Origin: Mytilisepta virgata
Taxonomy: Eukaryota > Mollusca > Bivalvia > Mytilida > Mytilidae
Assembly (NCBI GenBank): GCA_028015205.1
Contig: CM051512.1
Coordinates: 23,839,139-23,903,138 of the forward strand
Length of the DNA stretch: 64,000 bases
Reading direction: 5' to 3'
Below the pieces are notes generated by a model that had not been told where the DNA came from, made no database searches, and saw nothing but the letters and a program-made list of their open reading frames with translations. The position numbers and the translations under genes are program-made. The first letter of the stretch is position 1. The number at the start of each line of letters is the position of its first letter. Positions 24,793 through 37,100 of this stretch are shown one piece after another.

Positions 24793-25195
24793 TTAAGGAT
24801 GATCACTGGTCTAATAGGAAATAAACAGGATTTGAAATAGGTGTTTTAGTTTGAGAGAACAAATGAACAGTAAACAAATAAACAAGAAAAAATATAGGTT
24901 CATGTGCTCATTTTAGAGCTATAAAGCCTTGAACATTGCAGGAAATACATGCAGGTTTTCTCTGGATTTTTCATTGTCTTTACATTGGCAACTTCAATCT
25001 CTCAAAAATGTATGAAAAAATAAAAAGGATTTCATAAAATTTTGTCAAATACCATTTTAAGGTATATATGATTGAATTATAAAAGAAAAAGTGGGGGTTC
25101 ATGGACAAAAAATTTAATGTTTAAGAAATGGATAAAACCCGAGGATTCCGAAAATCTGACAGAAAGACCAAAACATGACCAGTGAGCGTCCTTAA
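24793..25195. mobile_element. TTAAGGATG MITE, copy 2
   Basis: Same orientation as copy 1. Ends are TTAAGGATGATCACTGGTC and GACCAGTGAGCGTCCTTAA. Internal landmarks shared with copy 1 include GGTTCATGTGCTCATTTTAG, CATTGTCTTTRCATTGGCAAC and AAAAAGTGGGGGTTCATGG. Confidence 0.85.
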
Positions 25196-26204
25196 ATTCA
25201 TTCTCAATTTCAGTATTATGTGTTAATTTAATTACGATATGATTAAGAGATGTTTAATTTTGACATACCGATAGACAACAAAATGGATAACAGGAAAGGT
25301 CAACAATGACATACCAATCAAACAAAGCAACTCAACTGACAGAACGCCGGACAAAAAAATAACATAAAAGAGTACAAAACACAAATATGAACACAACAGA
25401 AAGTCAGGATAGTCTGACTTGGTACAGACATTGAATAGTGGTGAGGTTAAACCAGTTTTATGGGTACCCAAACCTCCCACTTATCTATCCTGATACTCTG
25501 GTGTATAAAACACACTCAAATTTAAATTCATTTTCAAATTTAATACTTGAATTATAATAGTACATGTATTTTTTATTAAAGTCTGAGATGTCCTATAACA
25601 TGTACTGTACAATACGTCCTACAAAAGAAGAAATTGTACCCTGTCACAACTGAATAATCAAAGACAATTAATTCATTTCAATTTCTATTGTTTTAGACAG
25701 CTAATCTTTAATGTTCTTTTTAACCTACTTTTTCTTTAGAAAACAATGAAAGTTGATCCAAATTTAATGTCAGGTCGAATTCATATCTGTGCTTTACATG
25801 TTACTACAAAAACAATGTATGTGAGTAAGAATTAGGTCTTAATATTTTTAAACATTGTCGTACAGTATTTATATTGTAAGTGCTTATGTTCTATACAATG
25901 AAGGTTAATCTAGAGGCTTCTTCTACCCTGTACATCCACCTGCTTTTACATATTCATATACCTAGAATTTTATTATTTTTTTTATTTATTTAAATGGAAT
26001 TGCAATGTTTGTAAAGATTGCAGCTGCTGGTCAATTTTGAAAAATTACTTTCCAAAAACCAATGAAAAAAAAATCAACACAAAAAGAATACACTATCAAT
26101 TTTGAAAGGATAATACCTAACTATCATTCAATTAATGTGTGGTCTCAATTACCATATTAGTTTCAGAAGATATTTTCAAATATTTTTTTGGCTAATTTTT
26201 TTTT
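25196..26204. other. Intergenic DNA
   Basis: The 25230-25500 segment has a less AT-rich composition (GACATACCGATAGACAACAA...GGTGAGGTTAAACCAG) that reads like an old dispersed repeat, but no second copy is in the window. The remainder is AT-rich with nothing recognised. Confidence 0.4.
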
Positions 26205-26394
26205 TTAGTAATGGCAGTCATATTTGTTGAGAGGTCTGGATCCCTGGACATGATTTGAAAGGGGATCACCCATAACCATTTCAAAATAATCTGGTTCAAA
26301 TTGGAGGACATCTTTAAAAGTAAATGTAAGGAGGATGACAATGGACATAAGTGATGACAATAGCTCACATGGCTCTATGGGCCAGGTGAGCTAA
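26205..26394. mobile_element. HINE-like tandem-monomer element, copy 5 (3' end only)
   Basis: One diverged monomer (GGCAGTCATATTTGTTGAGAG; GAAAGGGGATCACC), then AAGTGATGACAATAGCTCACATGGCTC, hairpin and CCAGGTGAGCTAAAAAC. Confidence 0.6.
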
Positions 26395-29300
26395 AAACTT
26401 GATCTTTGACTTAGTGCAAAACATTCATTTTATGCTATAGAACAAAAGCCAATTCAACCAAAAGTTCGTACCAAATATTTCAGAGTAAAAGACAAAATAT
26501 CAATAGAAAAATTACACTACCAGAATGAATTTCAACAATTTTTGTAAAGTTCAGTTTAACACATTTAATATTTGAAATTCTCACCTTTTAACTGTTCTCT
26601 GTTCTGTTTCTTGACACTTTTATCCAATATGTAAAAGTTCCCTTCAAACTTATCTTCTACTGCTCTAATTATTGAGATGTGGAATTTTTTTCGAGAATCA
26701 AGGTAGATAATCCAATTATTCCAAGCACTATTAGCAATACATACACATACTCCTTTATACATTAATCCGTTGTTACAAAGTGTTACAAGTTCACTGTAAA
26801 TCTTTTAAGTACATTTGGATAAAACATATCTATACTAAAATAAATTTTCGCATTTCTGCACTATAACACTCCTATAATCATGCTCTATATCAGTTAATGG
26901 TAGATTCATAAGCACTACAATATTCCCAATTGTAAGCTTCATGTAATTATTCAAATCAAACCGAACTGCTTATGTACAGCACTAGCTACTAAATAAATGT
27001 TTGACACTTAAATCCTTTCCAGAAATGATATATTTTTTAGTCCATTTCCACACTTTTGTCATTTTCAATACTATGTCCATTTGCCCATAAACAGTTGAAA
27101 TTTCACATTCTAATACTCTATAAAGAGTTGGTGATCTTCGGGTTCTTTGGTGATGGGGGATTCACAGAAATCTAGTAAATCCAGCTTGATGTATGCACAT
27201 TCCTCGTACTAATACATGGTCCATGCATGCGAACTGCACATAATTCTAATCAAAGCACTTATGAAGATTATGTACTAATCCAACATCCATATATGAATAT
27301 TCATGATTCACCCATTTTTCAATGCTTTAATGGCAGACATTAAATTTAAATTTAAGTTATGTTAATAACTCTTTTATGGGACGCGGATTCCCTTTTTGAT
27401 ACCTCGTTTATTACCAGTCCATGCAGTTATCACGTGACCACGCACTGCAGTCATTATAATTTAGAAGATAATCTAGGGCAGTCAATAATTTATTCATCTT
27501 GTCAATTATTCGTTTCAAAATTTCAAACATTTCTGTTGATTTTAAAATTTCAACAAATATTTTGTAGGAAAGCTCGACTTTGTAATAGAAGATATGAATA
27601 TTAACATTTGTGCGTACGACAATCAACTCTTTGAAAATATGTAGAATGCGGGTCTGATGAAGCTAGTTAGGTGAAAGTTTTGTAAGTTGAACAATAAAGG
27701 ACTTTCAAGTATTGTAAATGAATTTTTTTTATTCGTCATTTCTTCACCTAAAACTAACTTTATTTAGTAACGAAAAAATCAGGAGAAAATTTGTATATTC
27801 TTGCCACCGGCTGATTTTATGCTTTTGTTTTATCACTTGTAATCATGTGTCAAAGAATATGTAATATTTGTTCCGGCATTGTCGATAGTAAACTTTCTAT
27901 TAGGAGGAACAAATACATGTTTCATGCATGAACTATCAGTAAACGGTTAATCTTACCATTATTATTATTATTTTCAGAGGTTTCAGATGAGGTCTTAGAA
28001 TTGAACCCATGAGACAAACAAATTTGAGAAAAAACAAGAATTTTGGTATTTAATCGAATTAGAAATGGAAACTTTCCATGTTTACTGGAAATACAACCAA
28101 ATTGCTTTATAGGGCTCCTCTTTATGGTCAATCACTGTCTATTAAGGGCAATGCAAAAATGTCCTGGTCATGAACAAAGTTTACCTCTGAATAAAGGACA
28201 CCTGTTCATAAAGAACTCTTTAGATTTTTATACAGATATAAAAGCCAGGAATTCTTTACAATGATGCCTCATGCATTGTTTCAACTGATAAAACTAAATA
28301 TGTGAAAAAGATGTTTGACAGAAAATTGATGCAAGTTCATGAGAATATAAGTTGTTTGGTTCTTTGTTCTGGATTAAAAGACCATATATAACTGTGCCAG
28401 AATCAACAAATACATTAGATATTTTATGAAAATTTCATTTTATTTACATAAAAACTTAAATGAAATTAGTGTGATAAAAAATCAACAATAACATAATACT
28501 GTAAATTCAGAAATTATTGTGTGCATTTATTATTACGATTTTGTAATTTAAGACCAAAGTGAGATTTTAATTTTGAGTAAAATCCTGCTTCATTCATATA
28601 AAAATTCCAAAATGCGAGTTTAAATTATTGTGATTACAACCCTGTCGTATTTTTCGCAATAATAAAAACATCCAAATAATTTCCAAATTTACAGTAAATA
28701 AATAATAAAACCATAACTCAAGAATTAGCCAGAGAAAATTAACTGCTAGATTCTCCTATCCTCCATGCATTATACACCCCCTCACTATTTATTTTTCACT
28801 TTTGTAATTTGAATGAAAAAAAAATTTTAATAGACAATATCATAGAGTTATCATCTAAGTTTAATTTTATTAAGTTTTCAGACGAGAATCCTGCAATTAT
28901 CTTTCTAAGGCCAAATTTTATCAATAAAAACAATGAAAGTAATGCCACAGAAAGTAAATAAAACAAAAACTATATTACATTTGGTTATCATTTTTTTTTT
29001 TTAAAATGGATGTACTGTGAAAAAAATGACCCTTTTCATTTTTTTTTTATTTGCCTCCGACTTGATACAATACCTTACTGTTATAGGGGTTTCTTAAAAC
29101 ATTTAAATTTTTGTATTATACTTTAATGGCATAGTTCCAATAATTATGACCACAGTAAATATTTCAATGGAAAAGATCCAAAACTGCTATGGCAAAATCT
29201 TCTCTTTGTTAAATAAAAAGAGATTTTTTTTTAATTAACTAATTATATACAAATAAACATTTGAAATTAAAAACAAGGAAAATAACACTAAAAATAAGAG

Positions 29301-30068
29301 CTGAAACATTTTTGTGGGAATGTTCTACTATTGAAAATTATAAAAATCCAATGAAAAAATTTTATATTTATATTAGGGAAAATATCATAATTACTGAAAT
29401 TTAATCTATGCTATAATTTTCCAAATCCTAAACACATTTCATGAAAATAAATTCAAAAATTCAAGATCTGTCCAGGACACTTTGTAACCACTAGTAATCA
29501 GAAGAAAATTTAAAATTTTGCATATTGTACCCACTCCCCCCACCTCCCACCACCCCCCCCCCCCCCCCCCCAAAAAAAAAAAATAAATAAATAAAAAAAA
29601 TAAAAAACTAATTTTTATTTCATCTATAATTCCACTTTTAAATATTCAAATTTGTATTAATAATTTATTACATAACAGAATTCTTGGGGTGTAAATGTAG
29701 ATCTTTATCTATCACAGTGTCAAAAAAAAATAAAACATTTTTTTAAATATGGAATCACTTCAAAAATTGGTACTAATATGTACAAGTCGTATTTAAAAAG
29801 TAAGCTTTTATTTTTTTCTTATTTATCAGTAGTGAATAATTAATTCAATTTCATTTTCAAGGTAATATCATGCGAAAATTTGTATCTCAAAATATCAAAA
29901 ACATGTTACCTTGCTGTTTCCATTACTTTTTGTCTGCTTGCAGATGTATGTGTATAAAACAACAATTAACAGACAGTGCTAGAGAGAAATGATATACTGT
30001 TCAAAACAGTTGATAAATAAGTCAAATGACGTCTGTTGTCCTCCTAATGTTTTGTTTATATCATAACA
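26395..30068. other. Intergenic DNA downstream of gene A
   Basis: Mostly unique AT-rich DNA. At 27350-27700 composition is somewhat higher in GC, with an E-box-like ATCACGTGACC at about 27428; I found no exon there. Around 28130-28220 a segment resembles 52800-52970 (AAAGGACACCTG...). A C-tract followed by an A-rich run lies at about 29545-29600. A minus-strand AATAAA at 29807-29812 is a plausible gene A polyadenylation signal. Confidence 0.45.
29807..29812 (-). terminator. Candidate polyadenylation signal of gene A
   Basis: AATAAA on the minus strand about 260 nt after the gene A stop codon. Several similar AT-rich words lie nearby, so the exact cleavage site is uncertain. Confidence 0.3.
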
Positions 30069-30181
30069 TCAAAAAATTCCTGATAGACCAATTGAAATTA
30101 CGTTAAATATCGTAACCATTGACGTCACAACAGCGACAGCAGTTACACTGACCATAACATACGACTCAACTTTTATCCAGT
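30069..30181 (-). CDS. Gene A last exon: hydrophobic C-terminal anchor and stop
   Basis: AG acceptor at 30182-30183. The exon completes a split Asp codon and encodes D-W-I-K-V-E-S-Y followed by about 29 mainly hydrophobic residues ([11 protein letters not shown]...) ending I-F and TGA at 30071-30069. No basic cytoplasmic residues follow the hydrophobic stretch. That is typical of a GPI-attachment signal, with small residues of the preceding SDTSDSD stretch as possible omega sites. A tail-less transmembrane segment is the alternative. Confidence 0.75.
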
Positions 30182-33100
30182 CTGAAAAAAAAAGATAACC
30201 AATAATTAATGCACATAACACTGAAAATAAATTCTAGTCTCTAATTAAAACAAAATGCTTGAAAAATTTTGATGTTTTTATAATTTGGAATTCAAAACTT
30301 AGTTCGAGATAGAAGAAAATTTGACCCATGCAAATTCGACTAAAAAAGAGTCAAACTACATAGGTTTGCACTGACCATATAAAAAATTCGTCTCATCCGG
30401 AAAATCGACTCAAGCTAGTTTGACATAACAAGAGTGGACTGTATTTTCATAGCCTTAATAAAAAGAATTACATTTACAAAAACCTTTGCTTTTTATTGTG
30501 AATAGTAAAGATATTTTGGACTTTATCAATCCCCCCCCATTTAACCTATTAAATTAATACATGTAAAATCATTTGAATGACCCAGTTGTATACTGACCTT
30601 CTGGTAAATCACTGTCTGATGTATCTGAAGTTATTTCTACCCTAAGGAAAGCTAAAGTCGAGTCCGTCCCATCAGAGCAGCTAATATACACTTCATACTC
30701 AGGATTAGTACTGGAGTCCAGTTCCCCTCCATCCTTTAGATAGATAGATAGACCTGAAATTAAATAGGAAATGGCCATAAAATGAAACAGATTTACAGAA
30801 CATCTTCCTATGCAAACATTACTGCTTGTTCAGACACATTACGTAAACTAGTTATATTAAAATTCTATATCCTTAGTGTTAAATTTGTGCCAACTATGGA
30901 ATCAAAACTGAACTTGTCAAACAGCGTCATAAGTTAGTTGTCATAATTCTGGAAGAAAAAACAATGAATCATATGCTTTCAATAGAAATCTGCAATTGAA
31001 ATAACTTTTTTCAACAAACTGTTGATCCTGACAATGAAGAATCACATCACAGTATAACAAAAGATACAGGAACTTGGATGAGAGAATTCAACATTTCCAT
31101 TTTTTTTCCACGAGTTTCCAGTTGATGTAGACCATAACACTTTAAAGAAGTGAGAAAAAACATTTTTTCACACAGTGCCTTCAAAACCTTAAATAGTATG
31201 TTATACCATCCTTACCACAATCCATAAAAAAAAAGAACTATTTGTAAAAATTTTACCAAAAAATGTCCATAATCTTCCATACCTTCCAAATAAAATATAT
31301 CCGAATCTGGAATTGTTTTTGACATCGAGCAGTTAATAGGATCAGCAGGGTATGATGGATCCTCTACTCGGAAGGTAAACAATTCTCCAGTAGCTGTTTC
31401 TTCAACTTGGATGACTTTGTTCATATCTGGGAACGTAGGTGGCTGAAAGTATACATTCTTTTTTGTTATACGAAAATGTTGTAACTTTAATTTCTTGAAC
31501 ATGATAGTTACATGTAAAGGGCGCCATGGTGTAAAGGTTAGCGCATCGGACTATGAAGCCAAATGTCCCAGGTTCGAATCCTTTTTGTGCTGAAAATTTC
31601 AGGGATCAAATTTGCCCTTTCAACACCATTTGCTAGTCCGTCAGATACGGAAGAAAAATGGTTGTCCTGTGTTAAGGGAGAGCAACACCATTAGCACGTT
31701 AAAAACTTCACTATAGATGTCGAAAAAAGTAGGATAAAATGCCTCGCTGCAGAGGATGCTCTCGCACCTGCCAAACGGACTCTATAAATAAATAAGTTTA
31801 AACTACATGTATTTAGAATTCTTTTTTTGATTTTTTCAACAAGATAAACAGTTTAGGCAACCAGTATACTGTAATCTGACAACAATGAATACTGGATAGG
31901 GTAATAATCCATTGGATAATTTGATCTTGCTTCCAGATAAGGTCCTGAAACTATAAGTTATCAGTTAAAGAACAATTAATTCTTGTCTCCCTTGTCAAAG
32001 ATTATTACAGAAAAAATGATGAAGTACATGTTTTCATATGAAAACCCCAAAAATCATTCAGTTAAAATAATATGCTGTTGGTGTGGCCAATGATGCGAGC
32101 ACAACTGAATAGCCCTTTCCAGAAACTCATTTCCGGTATCACAATTTGGACTCTAAAATTATAATTTGAAGCACGTTATTTCCGTTATCCGTTTCCGGCA
32201 AACAAAACTTTTTCTAGCATCAGTTTTTAGCACAATATGGCTGCCCCCATTAAATAAATAAACAAAGACTTTTCTAAATGATCCATATGTAGAAAATGTG
32301 TCAACATATATTTGTTCCTTATAATATATGTTCCTTTAGGAAATAATATTATAGTCGATAAAAAAATTGGGAATATGCCTTATATAATATATCATCCCTA
32401 TCTGTAAGAAAATTTCCTTAGGTTATTCAGAACTTTTGTTATGACAATACACATGGGTAGTCACATGGTTCATAATCACATGTCAGTCTCACCTGTAATG
32501 AAAACTTAAAAGTACACACAGGTGTTTAGTCACATGGTTCATAACCAGAGGCTCTAGAGAGCCTGTAATCGCTCACCTGGCAAACTGGGCCTATTGTAAC
32601 GTTCTTTATATCACTGAATGGTCACTCGAAATATCATGAAAATTAGAAAGTAATCAATTTGTGGGAGTCATAATCTGGGCCAGATCGCGGAACCGGATTG
32701 AAGTGGGTCAAAACTATGTGAGTCAATAAATAGATTAAAATTAATTTCACAGCCCTAAATTATCATTCAGTTACCTATTGTAACGTTCTTTAAACTGATG
32801 AACAATAACTCATTATCTAAACTCCGGCAACAATATTGAAAACATTCGTACTGTTCGTACCACGTGGTATCCTTTAAAACGTTTTCCTAACCATGATTTA
32901 CCTTCAGGGGCACAGTAAAATGCAAACACCAAATCGAAATCGGAATAAACTAAGTTGCGTTTCCGGATACTGCCGGATAATATGTAAACTTTTTTTTTTT
33001 TTCAGACCTGCCAAGTTTCGAAAATTGTCCGTCGTGAAATTGGTTAAAATTTGCAAAGATCAAAGAAAAAAATTACAGGAATTTGTCTCAAATCTGAATA

Positions 33101-34118
33101 AAATATGCATGCACCTCACAGGTCTGCATATGGTTCAATGTTTTAAAACTAAGCTGCATGGTGGACATTTTGAATTTCCAATTATTGAAAACAATTCTCA
33201 CTTTGAAAACAGGGCTATCTAAAAACCTTTTCTGTAAAGTAACAATTCAATACACATTGTAGTGTTTCTGACAAGAACATTTTTGAAATTTGGAACAATC
33301 AGAACACTAAATTAGCCCTGGCGGCCATGTTGAATTTTCGATCGGCACCAATTTCATAAATCTGGTAAAGGACAACCTGCTTAACATTTCTGCCAAGATT
33401 TGTTGAAATCTGTTCAGTGGTTTCAGAAAAAAAGATGAAAACGTATAATTCCCATGGGGTACAATGTTAAACTAAGTTTCATCATGGCGTCCATTTTGAA
33501 TTTCCGATTGGCACCAATTTCACAAATTGAGTACAGGACTTACTAACAATCATTTCTGCAAAGTAAAAATTCGATCCTCCTTGCAGTTTCTGACAAGAAG
33601 ATTTTTGAAATGTGGACCAATCAGAACACATAATTGGCCCTGGCGGCCATTTTGAATTTTCGATCGGCACCAATTTCACAAATCTGGTAAAGGACCATCT
33701 GCTTAACATTTCTGCCAAGTTTGGTTGAAATCTGTTCAGTGGTTCTAGAGAATAAGATTAAAATGTGAAATTCCCATAGGGTCCAATGTTAAACTATGTT
33801 TCATCATGGCGGCCATTTTGAATTTCCGATCGGCAAACGATTCACAAGTTGAGTACAGGACTATCTAACAATCATTTCTGCAAAGTAACAATTCAATCCG
33901 CATTGTAGTTTCTGACAAGAAGATTTTTGAAATTTGGACCAATCAGAACACATAATTGGCCCTGGCGGCCATTTTGAATTTTCGATCGGCACCAATTTCA
34001 CAAATCTGGTAAAGGACCACCTGCTTAACATTTCTGCCAAGTTTGGTTGAAATCTGTTCAGTGGTTTCAAAGAAGAAGATCAAAATGTAAAAAGTTAACA
34101 GACACGGACGCGGACGCG

Positions 34119-34156
<38 letters not shown>

Positions 34157-37100
34157 ACGCAAAGTGATGACAAAAGCTCACATGGCCTTTTAGGCCAGGT
34201 GAGCTAATAAGGGGACATAATCTTACCTGTAAAGAAATTTAAAAGTACACACAGGTGTGTTTGACAAACATTTGGAAAGCATGGAGGCTGCTGAATACAA
34301 TAAAATATTCAATTTCCTGAAGGATAAAACATTCAGTACAGGTAAGTTTTATTTTTTCTCATTACACTGAACATTAATTGCTTACTTCCAACATGTATAT
34401 TACAATTTTAATAAATCCATTCAGGCAATTGATTTACGGTGTATAATATTATGGTATCAATACTATAATATTATGATGACAGCACTATAATATTATGGTA
34501 TCAATACTATAATATTATGATTTAATGATTTAATGCCATAATATTATGATACCAGTGCTATAATATTATAGTACTATGTACTATAATATTACATTGCCAG
34601 TATTATAAGATTATGGTATCAAAACTATAATATTATGATGTCAGTACTATAATATTATGATATTGATACTCTATGATTGTATATATACATATTTATAAAT
34701 TCTAATATTATGTTTTTTCAGACACACATGATAATGAGAAAAGAAGAATTAGAAAAAGAGCATCTACATTTGAGATTAAAGATAATGAACTTTATTATAT
34801 CGGTGGAAAGCGAAAGAATGAAAAAAGCAAACTTGTCATTACTTCTGATAAAAAAATGTCTATCTTAAAATTATGTCACGATGACAATGGATGCCATCTT
34901 GGGATGGAGAAGACTTTCTACAAGATCAGTGAACGTTATTATTGGAAGGGTATGACTGAAGACATAAAAGAGTACATCAGACAATGTGAAGAATGTCAAA
35001 AATCAAATAAGAAAACAAAAACAATGCATGCCGAACTTCAACCTGTAGAAATTCCAAATGGTACATGGAAAAAGATAGGAATAGACTTGATTGGACCTTT
35101 CAATGATGGTCAGGGACAACCTATGTCCCAAAATGGATATAGATATGTATTAACAGTAATCGATTATTTTTCTAGTTACTTAGAAGCGTTTCCGTTGAAA
35201 AGAAAACTAGCAAGCGAAGTAGCTGAAAAATTGTTTGAGCTATTCAGTCGCCAAGGGGTACCACTTGAGTTAATTAGTGATAATGGAGGTGAATTTACTT
35301 TGAATCTATCCAAATGCATGAAAGAACAATATGGGTATAAGCACATTACAATTTCTCCTTACCACCCACAATCCAATGGAAGATGTGAGAGAGTAAACCA
35401 GACCGTAAAGTCTATGTTGAACAAAACCATCAAGGACAATGAAGCTGCTTGGGATATTATTTTACCTCAATGTGTTTTTGCCTATAATACGTCTCGTCAA
35501 TCATCTACCAAGTATTCCCCATTTTATTTAATGTTTTGGCGGAATCCGGTCCTACCAAACGAGAATTGTTTTGGAGAAACAGCAAATACTATTGACAAAT
35601 ATATTGAAATAGATCATGTTGATATTGAAAATACAGTTGAACAAATGACTAAAATTCAAAAGCACATTAGGGAAGATGTTATTGATAATGTAAAAGAAGC
35701 ACAAAGAAAACAAAAGATAGATTTCGACAAGAGACATGATGTGGCGAAAAATGAATTTAGAGAAGGTGATAAGGTTCTTTTGAAAAACATGAAGAGAAAG
35801 AAAACACTGGGAAAAGATAAATGGCTCGGTCCATATATTGTGAGTAAAATTCCAAAAATTGGCACTATGACATTAATTGATAATTTGATGCAGAAAGTTA
35901 TTGGCAATTATAGACAACATAACTTGAAAAAGTACCACGAAATTAGACCCAGCCCAACTGAAGATAATGATGAGAACAATAATCATGATAGTAGTGTTAT
36001 CTATGAGCAAGAAAATGAGGAAGATGTGCGTGCTGATTCGCAAATGGAAGACGATAATAAAACAGATGACAATAACAGTGAGCAATCAGAGATACAAGTT
36101 GTAAGTAAACAAATATTCCCTTCTACAAGTAAGGCCATAATAAAATAATTCCTAGATTCTCATCCAACTTTTTGTAATATTTGGGGCGGGTTGGCGAATT
36201 TTATTTTTTATTTTTTATCTATTTCAGTGAAAAATACTGTCATTTTAAAAGAAATTGACCAAAATCTGCAAAAGATCAAAATAAAATTTTATGAGGAGGC
36301 TGAAAAAATCGGGTCGGGAGGGGATGAGAATCTAGGTTATTTTTTATTTCGGCCTAATGAAAAATAAGCAACGAGATAAAACTATTGAATAAAGAATATT
36401 AAAGAATAAAGAATTAGAATTTTCTCCCTTGCAATTTTTACTGATATTTTAAACATTTACTTGTACAATCATTCAAGTAAAATCATTTCATTTTAAAATT
36501 ATTTTTATATTACAGCTAATAAATATTATGTTTACTTCTGTAGGATGGATCTGTGACTGGCCATGGTGAAGATGTACAAAACGAAAGTAACAATGATGAT
36601 ATCTTCCTTACACAATCTACCTTTAATGCAGAATCAGAAATACATTTCGATATTGACGTAAATCAGATGATAATGTTTGACTCTCCAAAGAAGAATGAGG
36701 AATTGCCAGAAACAAGACCAAAGCGGAATTGTCAAAAAGATCGGAGAAACAGCTTATATGAGTACTTTCCTCTTGTAAAGAAAACAAAAGACGTTTGAAA
36801 ATGTTCTTTTTCATTGAAAATTAATTTTTGTATTAAATTAAATTGCAATATTAATAAATGTTTATCTTAATTCTGTGTATTTACTGGTATAATATTTGTT
36901 CCTCGGAATTTTTGTTATGTAATAATTGTTCCTTAAAGAATTTCCTTTCTGTAATATTTTTCTTTTGCTGTGGGAACTTTTCCTATGACAAAAGAACAAA
37001 TATTACATAGAGGAAGTTCCTTCAGGAACAATTATTATATAACAAAAATTCCGAGGAACAAATATTATGAAGGAACAAATAGCACATGACAAATGCATAT

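Larger units (their letters stand above)
32299..37091 (+). mobile_element. Ginger-type DNA transposon, apparently complete
   Basis: The left end TGTCAACATATATTTGTTCC mirrors the right end, whose reverse complement is TGTCATGTGCTATTTGTTCC, and similarity continues inward through CCTT(C)ATAATATNTGTTCCT. The direct duplication AATG flanks both sides (32295-32298 and 37092-37095). Inside is a standalone Gypsy-like integrase gene with no reverse transcriptase, protease or LTRs, which defines Ginger elements; 4-bp duplications are as I recall usual for them. It sits antisense in the gene A intron between exons 37285 and 31442. A HINE-like element (32547-34212), a TAATATTA array and a MITE are nested inside. 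Confidence 0.85.

Noticed and set aside
31519..31600. tRNA gene suggested by A and B boxes
   Set aside because: The tRNA-like head runs into a SINE body and tail and lacks a full cloverleaf.
32041..32298. Promoter-like words (TTTCCGG, AATATGGCTGCC) just left of Ginger
   Set aside because: Suggestive of ETS/YY1-type sites, but isolated, without a linked first exon, and outside the transposon ends.
33943..34173. Minus-strand frame with a run of arginines and Pro-Arg repeats
   Set aside because: Translation of a (GAC/GTC)n run at the 3' end of a HINE-like element.
34677..34868. Separate small gene upstream of the integrase
   Set aside because: It is an alternative frame over the start of Ginger exon 2; splicing from 34341 to 34722 gives the proper frame.
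35552..36085. Three hydrophobic minus-strand frames
   Set aside because: Antisense of the Ginger transposase exon 2; codons are mirror products.
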